From: Conchocele bisecta | Lineage: Eukaryota; Mollusca; Bivalvia; Lucinida; Thyasiridae | Reading direction: 5' to 3' | DNA length: 64,000 bases | Assembly: GCA_029237695.1 (NCBI GenBank) | Contig: CM055265.1 | Location: forward strand, 38,676,058 to 38,740,057 | Part shown: piece after piece, positions 10,576-21,315 of the stretch | Numbering within the stretch: the stretch's first letter is position 1 | Layout of the letters: each line of letters starts with the position of its first letter | Position numbers and translations under genes: made by a program | The notes under the pieces: model-generated | Databases searched by the model: none | Told to the model about the DNA's origin: nothing | What the model saw: only the letters and a program-made list of their open reading frames with translations

Positions 10576-10740
10576 GATAACACGCATGTAGCCTGATAAC
10601 GATCTATGTTACTTGTTAGTTGCATGGCGTGTGTTTCGTTGATGGAATGGCGAACAGTGCAGATCCTGATCAGACTGTGCGGATGCACAGGCTGATCTGG
10701 ATTTACGCTGGTCGCAATTGTCTTAAGTAAATGAGAGAGA
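10565..10740 (+). repeat. Repeat family A, copy 5 (right two thirds, inverted)
   Basis: Carries ATGTAGCCTGATAACGATCT, GAATGGCGAACAGTGCAG, ATCCTGATCAGACTGTGC and ends GCTGGTCGCAATTGTC. It abuts the P tandem repeat. Confidence 0.75.
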
Positions 10741-10744
10741 GACT

Positions 10745-11470
10745 TGTATATGCGTACATGCAATTCTACAGCATTTTGCGACAAAGTATTTAAAATGTAA
10801 CAATACAGTTTTATTAGAAAATAAATAGTTAATTTAGTGCTTGGTACATGTAATACAGCATTCTATTCCAGCCAGATAAATGTAGATCAAATTCATTGTA
10901 GAGAAGTATAATACACAATGTAACATACCTTCATATGTCGTCTATTCCGAGTATATATTTCTGTTGTTCTTAGCGCACAAATAATTACATGTAGCACTAT
11001 CTTGGTATAAACTATATTGCAAATATGTGCAAAATCAGTATATTGATAATCACATTGCAGGGTGTGCCTTATAAGTAAAACATGCAACTTTTACTCGGCT
11101 TACAGTAAGTACATGTATCACGTACTAAATGATTGCCTGCAAACATTAATTGACTGCAATTAGCACTTAATTGACAAGATTAAGAAAGAGTAATACTTTC
11201 GGCAGTGATCTATAAGTCTTCGTCTACAGTGTTTGCTCCTAACGACGTGGTCGCGACCAAACCGTGACATTTAGCCTTTTGCCGTTGCTTTTGGCTATGC
11301 ATTAGTCCATTACTTACAATAAATCACATAACATAATTTCTCGAGGAAAAACATGTGATATTTAGTTTTGTTATGCTCAGTGTTTCGTAAGGACATAATC
11401 TGGTCTAGAATGTGATTTATTCATCGTTAATGTATTAACAACGGTGATATCCACCGTATATTCTGGGTCT
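10745..11470. other. A+T-rich stretch with no recognised feature
   Basis: No ORF longer than about 65 codons, no splice-site pair with coding content and no inverted repeat that I could pair by eye. Confidence 0.45.
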
Positions 11471-11474
11471 TTAT

Positions 11475-11782
11475 CAGTAGCCGATTTCACCAAAATTGCA
11501 AAGTATACTTTTCTAGCAAAGTATACTTTGAGGGAGCAATCATTTATTTTTCCCGATATGCATTATGTCATATAGAACTAACCACTGCATATATTTGATG
11601 ATTAAAAGTATGCAGAATTATTATACTGAATTTATTACATTATCACAGCCAATTTGGCTGTGATAATGTAATAAATTCAGTATAATAAAACATAATAAAT
11701 TTATCCTAAAATTGAAACTTTCTCCCTCAAAGTATACTTTGCTAGAAAAGTATACTTTGCAATGTTGGTGAAACGGGTCCCG
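11475..11782 (+). repeat. Repeat family D, copy 1 (full palindrome)
   Basis: Family D is a fold-back of about 300-320 bp. The ends read AGTAGCC(G/T)ATTTCACCAA then GCAAAGTATACTTT, and the centre ATTATCACAGCCAATTTGGC continues into its inverse, so nearly the whole element is one hairpin. It has no coding capacity. This copy ends next to a family A element. Confidence 0.88.
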
Positions 11783-11790
11783 GATGTTAA

Positions 11791-12026
11791 ATGTGGCTGT
11801 GGCTGGATACATGGGGCTTAAGGGATTTCTTTCCAGTGTAGCTTCTGATAAAATAGTACACACATGTAGCTTGATACCGATCTATATTGCTTGTTAGAAG
11901 CATGACATGTGCATCATTGATTGAATGGCTAACAGTGCAGATCAGACTATGCGGATGCACAAGCTAGTCTGGCTCTACATTGGTCGCCAAACCCATAAGC
12001 CACATTTCTGCAGCCACAGCCACAGA
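11791..12026 (+). repeat. Repeat family A, copy 6 (full length)
   Basis: Runs from ATGTGGCTGTGGCTGGATAC to CAGCCACAGCCACAGA. Starting 9 bases from family D copy 1, it shows how densely elements pack here. Confidence 0.85.
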
Positions 12027-12094
12027 TGTCTGGATATGGAAGGTATTCAAGTCAATTCCAAACATTAAACATAAGTTAACAAATATTTGTTTAT

Positions 12095-12315
12095 CTTATA
12101 TTTAAGGGTAGGAATTGGCTCGAAGACCTTCCAAACCCGTGCATTTGAGCCCAAAAGGTGTCAGGCCGAATTTGTTTGTTTCCGAATTAAGTAATATCTG
12201 CCATATAGTCGAATGTGCATTAAACGAAGGAGGCAATGAGGCGGTTAATTTAACCTAGCTAGTTCATTCTCCTATCGCACGAAGCCGATATGTCAGACCG
12301 TGAAAAGGGATGAGG
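12095..12315 (+). repeat. Repeat family X, copy 1 (about 220 bp, inverted partner at 23775)
   Basis: Begins TATTTAAGGGTAGGAATTGG and contains GTGCATTAAACGAAGGAGGC, GTTAATTTAACCTAGCTAGT and GCCGATATGTCAGACCGTGA. The same order appears reverse-complemented at 23775-24060. Function unknown. Confidence 0.75.
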
Positions 12316-12589
12316 TTGGGTTATGCAAAGTATGATGTAATATGTTTTCGGGCCCAGCTACTGTCGTTTCGCTGCTTATCGTTATATACGAGATGCTATT
12401 ATTCGAGTTCAGGTGCGGCGTTTATCTGTTGTTATTTGGTTAGATGGCAATCTGTTGCACACATTCTGAAGACGAAAGAAAAAGAGAAGATAATACACGG
12501 CATAGTAATTTCCCCTATATTAGTGAGTGGCGTGTGTGTGCAAGTATCAGGCTTATGGAACGCCAAATCTACATAAACTCAAATATATA

Positions 12590-13760
12590 TTGCTAGCTCG
12601 AAATATTTAGAGCTAGCAACAAATATTTGGAGCTAGCAATAAATATTTGGAGAGCTCTCGAAATCATTTGGAGAGCTCTCGAAATCAATTAATGATATCT
12701 CGAAATCATTTGGAGAGCTCTCGAAATCATTTGGAGCGAGCATTATATAACATTTAATTTGGACAGCTCTCTAAATCATTTGGAGAGCTCTCGAAATCAA
12801 TTAATGATACCTCGAAATCATTTAGAGAGCTCTCGAAATCAATTGTAGCGAGCATTATATAAACTTTGATTTGGAGAGCTCTCTAAAATCTTTGGAGCTC
12901 TCTCAAATCATTTGGAGAGCTCTCGAAATCATTTGGAGAGCTCTCTAAATCAATTAATGATATCTCGAAATCATTTAGAGAGCTCTCTAAATAATTTGTA
13001 GCGAGCATTATATAACTTGATTTGGAGAGCTCTCTCTTTATCTTTGGAAAGTTACTTTCTTCGGATCATTTTGAGAGCTCTCTAAATCAATTTGGATTAA
13101 TCTGAAATTCATTTAGAAGCTCTTCAAAATAATTTGTAAAGGCGAATTAAAAAACTTGATTTGGAGATCTCTCAAAATTAATTTGGAAAGGCCTATCAAC
13201 TTAAATCATTTGGAGAGCTTTGACATTTGGAGTTCTCTCGTAAATCAATTTATTATAACTCAAATCAATTTAGAGAGCTCTGGAAATCATTTGTAGTGAG
13301 CATTATATAACTTTGATTTGGAGAGCTCTCTAAATCATTTGGAGCTAATCTCTAAATCATTGGGAGCTACTCGAATCATTTGGAGAGCTCTCTAAATCAA
13401 TTAATGATATCTCGAAATGATTTCGAGAGCTCTCGAAATCATTTGTAGCGAGCATTATATAACTTGATTTGGAGAGCTCTCTAAATTATTTGGAGCTATC
13501 TCTAAATCATTTGGAGAGCTCTCGAAATCATTTGGAGATCTCTCGAAATCAATTAATGATATCTCGAAATCATTTAGAGAGCTCTCGAAATCATTTGTAG
13601 TGAGCATTATATAACTTTGATTTGGAGAGCTCTCTAAATCATTGGGAGCTATCTCTAAATCATTTTGAGAGCTCTCGAAATCATTTGGAGAGCTCTCGAA
13701 ATCATTTCGAGCTATCTCTAATTAATTTCGAGCTAGCAATATATATCTTATTTGGAGCTA
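12590..13760 (+). repeat. Left arm array of GAGAGCTCTC units
   Basis: Dozens of 18-20 base modules of the form AAATCATTTGGAGAGCTCTC occur, with a higher-order period of roughly 215-220 bases marked by TAATGATATCTCGAAATC and AGCGAGCATTATATAAC. The 10-base core GAGAGCTCTC is its own inverse. Around 13080-13250 the units are the most decayed. Confidence 0.93.
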
Positions 13761-14080
13761 GCATTAAATCGCTTGAAACTATGAAAACTATGAATTATTG
13801 AATTACGCATTGAATTACGCAGGACGATTTACCCAAATATACCCAAATCTTCATTAAAAATAACATTTATGATTATATTATATACTTTTTCTACAATATA
13901 TCATTAGTATATCATATAATAACCACATTTTGACCGAAACATAGGAAGAATAAAGCACATATTTCTGCGGGAAAACGATTAATATAGCATTATTATAAAG
14001 GGAGACTACCGAAACTCATTAATTATGTCTCAGTTGTCTAACTTTATGTTATCATCGACCATGATTGCATATCGCACATA

Positions 14081-14312
14081 ATGTGGTTGTGACTGGAGAA
14101 ATGTGGTTTATGGGTTTTGCGACCAGTGTAGATCCAGATCAGCATGTGCATCCGCTGTCTGATCGGCATCTGCATAAATGAAACCCCCAGTCATGCTTCG
14201 AACAAGCAATGTAGGTCGTTACCAGGCTACAGAAGGGATCTATTTAATCGGAACCTACACTGGTCACAATTTCGATAAGTCCCATTTATCCAGTCACAGC
14301 CTCATATATACA
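14081..14312 (+). repeat. Repeat family A, copy 7, nested in the giant fold-back element
   Basis: Full length, from ATGTGGTTGTGACTGGAG to CCAGTCACAGCCTCATAT, with a shortened internal hairpin. Because it sits in the central spacer of the larger element, it inserted after that element formed or travelled with it. Confidence 0.85.
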
Positions 14313-14954
14313 TATTAATGCAGTATTAGTTTTAAAATAGTAGTAGTTTATATATTTAAATTATATATTACTACCGTATATAAATATATAATTATACTAG
14401 TTGACATAACAGTTTTCACACACTAGCTGTCTCCTTGGATGTCAACATTAGAGAGGTTCTACCGTTTTTATGAGTATTTCAATTAAAAATTATCATTCCC
14501 ATTTAGCCATTATAAAGTGCATTATATTCCTTGGCTTCCTAGCATAAGTTAATCGCGGTATTCTCCCTTTATTGCATGTATAAATATTTCCATTTTGCAT
14601 CAAAACATTAAAACATTTGGGTAGATTTGGGTAAATCGTGCCATCCCAAATTTAGTGCAACTTTACCTAGACCGGAAGTCGCCTGTCACACGTGTAGTAG
14701 TGAATACACATATGTCGAGCATGTTTACAGCACAGGTTGAAGTAACGGACCGAGGTCTATAAATAAATTAAATATGCCTAAAAGCATCAATAAATGAAAA
14801 AGAAATAAGCTAAACATTTTTTTTTTACTCCATCCATATACTCCATATTGAAGATTACGAAGTTTTTATAAGGCTCGGTGCACATGCGTACATATATTTT
14901 AAAAGCGCGGGAAGGGAGCGCCTATTGTTGTTTTCCTCCAGTTCCCACGTGGAG

Positions 14955-15560
14955 TGGTATTTGGAGCTAGCATCAAATCAAGTTTATAATGCCCTCTCTA
15001 AATCAATTTGAGATATCTCCAAATGAATTCGAGAGCTCTCCAAATGATTTCAAGAGCTCTTCAAATGATTTAGAGATAGCTCCAAATGATTTAGAGAGCT
15101 CTCCAAATCAAGTTATATAATGCTCGCTACAAATCAATTCGAGAGCTCTCTAAATGATTTCGAGATATCATTAATTGATTTCGAGAGCTCTCCAAATGAT
15201 TTCGAGAGCTCTCCAAATGATTTAGAGATAGCTACAAATGATTTAGAGATCTCTCGAAATCAAAGTTATATAATGCTCGCTACAAATGATTTCGAGAGCT
15301 CTCTAAATGATTTCGAGATATCATTAATTGATTTCGAGAGCTCTCCAAATGACTTCGAGAGCTCTCCAAATGATTTAGAGATAGCTCCAAATGATTTAGA
15401 GAGCTCTCCAAATCAAAGTTATATAATGCTCGCTACAAATGATTTCGAGAGCTCTCCAAATGATTTCGAGATATCATTAATTGATTTCGAGAGCTCTCCA
15501 AATGATTTCGAGAGCTCTCCAAATATTTATTGCTAGCTCCAAATATTTTTGCTAGCAATA
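14955..15560 (+). repeat. Right arm array of GAGAGCTCTC units (inverse of the left arm)
   Basis: Modules AATGATTTCGAGAGCTCTCC repeat about 30 times with the higher-order marker AGTTATATAATGCTCGCTAC three times. The array is about half the length of the left arm. A 138-codon open frame at 15120-15536 (repeats of ESSPNDFE) is a by-product of the unit length and is not called as a gene. Confidence 0.93.
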
Positions 15561-15677
15561 TATATTTGAGTTTATGTAGATTTGGCGTTCCATACAGGCT
15601 GGCAGTTGTTTAGCCTTAGCTAACAAATATAAGCTAACAACGTTTGTATCGGCATTATGTTATCTCATTGTGCATAC

Positions 15678-16120
15678 ACAAGATGCATGATCACGTGGTT
15701 ACAACAACAACAATGTCGCCCACTCCAAAGTAAGTATTATTTGATATTTTCCTTAATATGCAACGGATTTTGATGACATATGGCGCAGCAAACGCGTCTT
15801 CATGAGCTGCATTTGGTGGTCCAGGGAGTTTGGCACAGACTTATGTCGTTTTTGCGAATAATCGATTTCCGTGTCTCTGACACGGAAATCGATTCTTCGC
15901 AAAAAACAACAGAAGTTTGGGCGAAAATACAGAGATCACTAAATGCAGCTTAACAAGACGCGTTTGATGCGCCATATTTCATCAAAGTCCGTAATAAGGA
16001 CACTATAAAAGAATACGTACTTTGAATCAGATGGATTCTGGAAATGTCAGTACTTGTTGTTGTTGTTAGTACCACGTGATCATACACCTTGATACATGTG
16101 CCACTTGAAAGGTGCGAATA
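15678..16120 (+). repeat. Repeat family N, copy 1 (full fold-back)
   Basis: Family N ends read AGATGCATGATCACGTGGTT followed by ACAACAACAAC, and the inverse with GTTGTTGTTGTTAGTACCAC. The inner arms are TGATGACATATGGCGCAGCA and GACGCGTTTGATGCGCCATA, and the centre is a perfect hairpin of ATCGATTTCCGTGTCTCTGA. About 440 bp, no ORF. Confidence 0.85.
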
Positions 16121-16199
16121 CGTCAGCCGAAATTCACCGAACACTTTGAGACGACCCCATGACGTTTTGTCTTAGCTGGTGACAAATAAGCATACTTTT

Positions 16200-16345
16200 G
16201 CCATCGTGTCATTGTTAATAGACGAACATGAGCTTATGCGTTATATTGTGCATGTAACTGAATGGGAATTCGCCAGGAATCCGGCGCCTATTTTGACGTG
16301 AAATATTCTACGCTTGCGCTGAGTGCAGCAACAGTGGGTCGGGGC
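16200..16345 (+). repeat. Repeat family O, copy 2 (left fold-back missing)
   Basis: Keeps TGTAACTGAATGGGAATTCG, CAGGAATCCGGCGCC and CTACGCTTGCGCTGAGTGCA. Confidence 0.7.
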
Positions 16346-16589
16346 GAAACTGATCGCAAACACAAGGTCTAGAAATATCGCATAACGCCGGAGTCGCTCG
16401 GTTCTTCAGCTTGGTATCAATATTTCTTCACATTATAGTCAACTTAATTGTCAAAAGACTTAAAAACGGCTTTATGCCGTAACTATATCGTTATCACTGT
16501 ATTAAAACCTTATCAGCTAATGTATACAGCATCATCGATGAAACCGAACCAAATCAATATACGGAGCCCCGCAGTGGACATGCATTTAT

Positions 16590-16880
16590 TTTATTAATTC
16601 GTTCCTACGAAATTACAATTCGTTCCCTCAATTTAACAATTCGTTCCCTCGAATTAACAATTCGTTCCCACGATATAGCAATTCGGTCCATCGAATTAGC
16701 AATTCGTTCCCACGAAATGACAATTCGTTCCCTCGTTAAATTGAGGGAACAAATGGTTAATTCGTGGGAACGAATTGTTATTTCGTAGGAACGAATTGCT
16801 AAATTGAGGGAACGAATTGTTATTTTGTGGGAACGAATTAATAAAATAAATAATTCTACGACCCCTGCGGAGCTCCGCAA
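16590..16880 (+). repeat. Repeat family F, copy 1 (fold-back of 21-bp modules)
   Basis: Left arm modules read ATTCGTTCCCACGAAAT or ATTCGTTCCCTCAATTT; the right arm is the inverse (TGGGAACGAATTGTTA). The repeating unit is 21 bases: a constant GGAACGAATTGTT and a variable word such as AATTCGTG, ATATCGTG, AAATTGAG or ATTTCGTG. The right boundary carries CCCCTGCGGAGCTCCG. Confidence 0.9.
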
Positions 16881-16914
16881 CAATATAACAATGATCTAAA
16901 GGAAACACAGAGAA

Positions 16915-17300
16915 TAGCAGTCTCGTTCCACGACATAGCATCTCGTTCCACGACATAGCATCTCGTTCCACGGCATAGCATCTCATTCCCACGACATAAT
17001 CAGCCAATCAAAAGAGAGTACCATTGTTATTCAAGATGGTGGAATACTATCTGCTACTTTATTGGCTGATTATGTCGCTCGAACAAGACGCTATGTCCTG
17101 GGAACGAAATACGTAACTTGTGGGAATGAGATGCTATGTCGTGGGAACGAGAGAGCTATGTCTTGAAGCGAGATGCTGTGTCGTGGGAACGAGAGAGCTA
17201 TGTCTTGAAGCGAGATGCTGTGTCGTGGGAACGAGAGAGCTATGTCTTGAAGCGAGATGCTGTGTCGTGGGAACGATATAGATACGTCGTGGGAATGAGA
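16915..17300 (+). repeat. Inverted GTCGTGGGAACGAGA minisatellite around a 70-bp core
   Basis: Left side: three copies of TCTCGTTCCACGACATAGCA. The middle has the inverted pair GACATAATCAGCCAAT and ATTGGCTGATTATGTC. Right side: three tandem 42-base units with TGTCGTGGGAACGAGAGAGC and TATGTCTTGAAGCGAGATGC. It resembles family F in layout (a constant GGGAACGA with varying neighbours) and lies next to a family F copy. Confidence 0.85.
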
Positions 17301-17387
17301 TCCTATATCTCGCAGAAACGAGATAGGGACAAAATATGCACATGTCCCTTTTTAGCTGCCGCACTTCTTATCAAATTTATCGGGCAA

Positions 17388-17655
17388 GGCTAGGAAAACC
17401 GTAGGGATTCCGAGGCTCGCCGAGGAATTCATACCGTTTCCGAGTCAAGGCTGATAAACTGGATATCCAGTCCAGAGATACATACTAGATATTATATTTA
17501 TCAGGACACGGTTTATGCTGCATAATGGTTTTGTTGAAAAGAACGCGGACGTTACGTTACGTTATTACACTGGCGTTATTCGATAACTTCATGTGACGTC
17601 ATACAACCAAAGAAACGCCAGTTTTGAAACTGTTGTCATCCGGATATTCGTATCT
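17388..17655 (+). repeat. Repeat family J, copy 1
   Basis: Family J ends have CAAGGCTAGGAAA(A/C)CGTAG and TGATAAACTTGATATC-like words, then ATTTATCAGG, GTAACGTCA(C/T)GTGACGTCAT and GTCATCCGGATATTCGTAT. It carries a CRE-like TGACGTCA core in most copies. No ORF. Confidence 0.75.
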
Positions 17656-17657
17656 AG

Positions 17658-17873
17658 TTAACCCTTACAATGCTGAATTAAATGTTATCGTCTGCTGTTT
17701 ACATTTATTTTCCATTTTTCTCACCAAATACATGGCTTGATACCACTTTAGAATCATTTCCTATGGAAATTATTCTAAAGTGCTGTCAAACCATGTTTTT
17801 ATTGAGAAACAGACAATATATATATAATACAACAGCAGACGAAAATTTTAGTTTGCCGCCTTCGAAGGGTTAA
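17658..17873 (+). repeat. Repeat family C, copy 2 (full length)
   Basis: Starts TTAACCCTTACAATGCTG and ends GAAGGGTTAA. The central hairpin ATCATTTCCTATGGAAATTATT has one mismatch. It directly abuts family J copy 1. Confidence 0.88.
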
Positions 17874-17879
17874 TGTAGG

Positions 17880-18585
17880 CTACGACAGTTTGTTATAAGT
17901 CAGTATGTATTAGGCCAATGAAAAGCTCACGACATATGATAACGACATAAACAAAACGATAAATTATATGTACATTACCAGTTTCCGTCATGGCGATGTT
18001 CCTCGAAATTAATTTTATTATTTGAAGAAAACCGCAAATCCATGGTGTCAAAGCTCTTGGACATTGCCACATGGTTTTGCTTTCTCCACATTGCGCGAAC
18101 GATAAATGAACACTTCTTCGTCTGAGTTCTATAAACATCACCGCCTTATCATTAAACAGTAAATGGCTTATCAATTATGCAAAAATATTCCCACCATTGA
18201 AAGTTTGAATGTTTGTTTAAGTACATTCCTATATTGTATAATCTATGATTATGACAACAGATGAAGGCTTGGTGTGTCGATTTTCCAATTATTTATGTTT
18301 TTAAAACACGAATAACTAATGAAAACAATCAGACACGAAAACAATATTGCGCATGGGTTTAACTATATCGTTATCTCGGTATGAAAACAGTCTACATAGC
18401 GGTCTGTGTATGCTTACAATATGTTTGGCTTGTTGCATACGGACTATCGGATAATAAACGGTCTTTATAAAGACAATCCCGGCCAGCATAGACAAACATT
18501 CCCACCAACACAGTATGATAAGGGCCTAAGTTGTTCACTACTATCTGTTTCACGTAACCTGCCCAAATTTTACGGCCATATACAG
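17880..18585. other. Unique-looking A+T-rich stretch, no recognised feature
   Basis: A minus-strand open frame of 93 codons at 17893-18174 shows no family resemblance and no clear splice context. No inverted repeats were paired here. Confidence 0.4.
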
Positions 18586-18587
18586 GC

Positions 18588-18890
18588 GCGGATCCAGGAT
18601 TTCGGGTTAGGGGGGCGTAACTATTTTGCAATACATGACTATATTTCCTGCGTTCTGGCGCATTTTGGAGCAAACATATTGACACTGTCACAGTATGTTT
18701 AGACATAATTTTTGATTGAAAACGTTTAAATTTTGAAACAATAAGACAACGACAGAAAAATTCATGGAATACATGGCGCTTGGCATGAAACGTGCCTTGT
18801 AACATGTAAAAAATCTTTACTCGGCGAATTTTAGGGGGGGGGGGTCGCCGGGTCCGCCACACCCCCCTGAATCCGCCCATGATATAAACA
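18588..18890 (+). repeat. Repeat family K, copy 1
   Basis: Left end GGCGCGGATCCAGGATTTCG followed by a G run and CGTAACTATTTTGCAATAC. Inside are CTGCGTTCTGGCGCATTTTG and CCGAGTAAAGATTTTT, and the right end is a G/C run with GAATCCGCCCATGA. Family K occurs again at 33703, 58273, 63297 and 63905. Confidence 0.8.
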
Positions 18891-18959
18891 AGGAAAACAC
18901 AGGTGTTGTTGTTTTTTTCGATAATATTACATTTTATCAAAATTTAAGAATGACCCTTC

Positions 18960-20260
18960 TTTTTATATTGATGTTATTGACCATTCATATGTTATCACGT
19001 GATTGTCATATATAACATATGACTAACGTATGATAAATTAATTACGTTTTTGTTTTCAACGTGTCTAAATTATAGACACGTCGAAAACAAAACATATGTT
19101 GTCAGGTTTTAGTAAACACAGTATGTTTTACCGTGATATTACAAAGCCGCGCGTGTGCCAGCATACCGACATGTAGGGTCCACGATTCCATCCACATGTT
19201 TTATATTCATTATATGAGCTGCAAATTAGTAAATCTCAAATATTTGTGATTTTTAAAACGAGATGCAAATTTAGAGAATTATATTCGTAATAGCCCAGAG
19301 TAAGTAAATGTAAGTATCTGTAAACGTCGTTTTTGGTAAATTAGGAAGCGAAATCCGACCGACTCACATTTCAGGATTTAGCCCGGATTTGTGCAAGCCG
19401 TTCACAAGTATCTTTCTCGTAATACTCCGTGACGTGTTTTTATCATTATATAACTCAGCGGCGTTTAGAACGCATTCTACATGCGCTCGACCATGCGTTT
19501 CTATCTCATGTAACACCATTTCGCGTCGAATACACGTGAATTATGTAAAACATGCATTATTACCCTCGACAATAACCATGGCAACTCATGGCAGACAAGA
19601 AACAAAATTGCTACCCAGCTCCATACCTCTCGCGAGGGTGGCAATGTAACACCATCTCTTTAATGTAACACATGGCAGAGTGATTTTTGCAATCGGTTAT
19701 TCGGCGTGTTTGATATGTTAGCGATATAAAACTGTCAAAGCTGTATCAATAAACTATTAATAAAGAACATACACATGCAGAAATTGGTTATTTTACCGTG
19801 TCAATGCGTTTATCTGACATTTACATGTATATCTTGTAAATTTTATGCTGAAATTTGAACAACAACAATAGAAAATATGACTTCCATGGGAAAATGAGTT
19901 CCCTGTTCTATTATTTTTGGCAATTTACTAGTTCTACATCAAAGATTATTTGTTTAAGGGTATCAAATATACAGTTTACTAAATGTTGACCTACATACAA
20001 CAGGTTTGGATATGCACTTCGGTTGCTCACATTTTTTGAATAGGTCAAATTGTAGCCGTAGACAACATATCGGAGGTGAATTATTGTAGCTACCATACCG
20101 TACGCGTCTGGTCGGTGTCTACTCCATTCGTCAGTCAGCCTGTGCAATACCACGTGAACAACGAATAGTCCTCTATCAAACAGTATAGAACGTCAGGAGG
20201 GCTTTCGCTGGTCAGGCGCTAGACCTGTGGCAGATGTCATTGACCCCATGTAGTCAGTCA
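18960..20260. other. Mostly unique stretch with one perfect small hairpin
   Basis: At 19050-19090 TTGTTTTCAACGTGTCTAAATT is followed by its near inverse AGACACGTCGAAAACAA, and the outer words ATAACATATG flank it. An 86-codon plus-strand frame at 19389-19649 is not recognisable. Elsewhere nothing stands out. Confidence 0.45.
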
Positions 20261-20265
20261 CAAAT

Positions 20266-20432
20266 GTGCCTGTCACTGGAGAAATGGGACTTATGGGATG
20301 TACGACCAGTGAAGATCCAGACCAGCCTGTGCATCCGCACAGTCTGATCATGATCTGCACTGTTCGCCATCCCATTAATGAAACACGCGACATACTTCTG
20401 ACAAGCAATATAGATAGTTAGCAGAGTACAGG
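20266..20432 (+). repeat. Repeat family A, copy 8 (right end lost)
   Basis: Begins GCCTGTCACTGGAGAAATGG and keeps the inner hairpin and GAAACACGCGACATACTTCT; the right terminal arm is absent or degraded. Confidence 0.8.
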
Positions 20433-20582
20433 AGTACTGTAACCATAAACCATGAACCCCATAAACATTTAACACACTTCGGTTTTCGACGTCCGTCTAT
20501 TTTAGGGATAGATCTAGATTATAAAATTTATTTTCAGTCTGTATTTATTTTTATTAGCGCGCGATTGAAAATAAATTTGCCG

Positions 20583-20860
20583 CAGGTTTATGATATAGAC
20601 TACTGTCTGTCCAATGTTTGCTGCCGACGAACTTTTGGCTATTACACATGATGAAATTCCATCAAATATTTTATTGCGAAAACAGGATTTTCCTGGGGTA
20701 AAAGGGAGATGGGGTGCCATGGAGAGTACAAAACATAAACTAAATTGGATGTTGATTCCGAAACCTGCCGAGGTAGCTTGGGAATGATGTACATACGAAT
20801 ACAAAAGTTAGATTTTGAAAATCGGTCAACAAAATATTTTCGCAATAAAATCCATATTAT
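20583..20860 (+). repeat. Repeat family I, copy 1
   Basis: Starts GACTACTGTCTGTCCAATGT, then TGCTGCCGACGAACTTTTGG and CTATTACACA. Complete copies end in the inverse (CGTCGGCAGCAAAA). This copy has an altered right part with TTTCGCAATAAAATCC. Confidence 0.7.
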
Positions 20861-20934
20861 ACGGACTTTCTTTGGGGGGAGTGTGACTTTTTTATTATTG
20901 ATGGAAACATAGTTACAATTAATACTTTTTAGAT

Positions 20935-21212
20935 GTAATGTGTTTATTATCCCGTCAACACAGTGCGTATGTGCCGTGAAACACGGTGCCGTGAAACATT
21001 TTTGATATCCAGTCAATACAATTTTTGCATTTTACAGCCATTTGTAGGTGTTCACGGGATAAATAGAATAGTAGGTTAGTGCCGTGAATGGGAAAAATAT
21101 CTGGCGCGGCACGGAAACGGGATGGGCTCGGCATAGCATCGCCCATCCAGTTTCCTGAGCCTTGCCAGATATTTTTTCCCATTCACGGCACTAACCTACT
21201 ATTCTCTATATA
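20935..21212 (+). repeat. Repeat family J2, copy 1 (fold-back)
   Basis: Arms GGCACTAACCTACTATTC and GAATAGTAGGTTAGTGCC, with an inner hairpin centred on ACGGGATGGGCTCGGCATAG. A second copy lies at 36638-36950. It ends only 40 bases from the candidate first exon of gene A. Confidence 0.8.
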
Positions 21213-21251
21213 GCCAAAAGTTAATCATTCTGAATCACATAATGTTCATAC

Positions 21252-21315
21252 CTGTGTCATCCGTCTCCACAATATCCAGATCTGGCCGCCAGCAGAAGTA
21301 CAGATACATCTTCAT
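21252..21315 (-). CDS. Candidate first coding exon of gene A
   Basis: A Met codon at 21315 opens MKMYLYFCWRPDLDIV then ETDDT, and the exon ends at a GTATGA donor in phase 1. Joined to the exon at 5866, which needs two bases to complete its first codon, the frame stays open into SDTGITKSGYIDV. Stop codons lie in frame just upstream of the Met, so this would be the true start and the intron would be about 15.4 kb. The phase fit and non-repeat setting support it; the weak donor and short length leave doubt. Confidence 0.42.

Larger units (their letters stand above)
12556..15592 (+). mobile_element. Giant fold-back element with minisatellite arms and TA flanks
   Basis: The outer ends are exact inverses: TGGAACGCCAAATCTACATA at 12556 and its complement ending at 15592, continuing through AAACTCAAATATATATTGCT. 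Both ends are flanked by TA, the target of Tc1/mariner-type and several other transposases. The arms are arrays of a repeated unit (GGAGAGCTCTCGAAATCATT and variants), about 1.2 kb on the left and 0.6 kb on the right. The middle (13790-14960) has another inverted pair, ACGATTTACCCAAAT at 13818 and ATTTGGGTAAATCGT at 14623, plus a nested family A copy. No transposase ORF is present, so it is non-autonomous. Confidence 0.85.

Noticed and set aside
12590..13760. Regularly spaced short repeats resembling a CRISPR array
   Set aside because: The units abut without unique spacers, vary in sequence, and lie inside a eukaryotic inverted element with no cas genes.
15120..15536. 138-codon open frame with ESSPNDFE repeats
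   Set aside because: It is the translation of the right arm array of the giant fold-back element and has no start context, domain or splice signals.
16915..17300. Repeat-spacer-like pattern of GGGAACGAGAGAGC
   Set aside because: Spacers are identical between units, so it is a 42-bp minisatellite.
18392..18940. 182-codon minus-strand frame
   Set aside because: Most of it lies in repeat family K, including its G run, and shows no protein motif.
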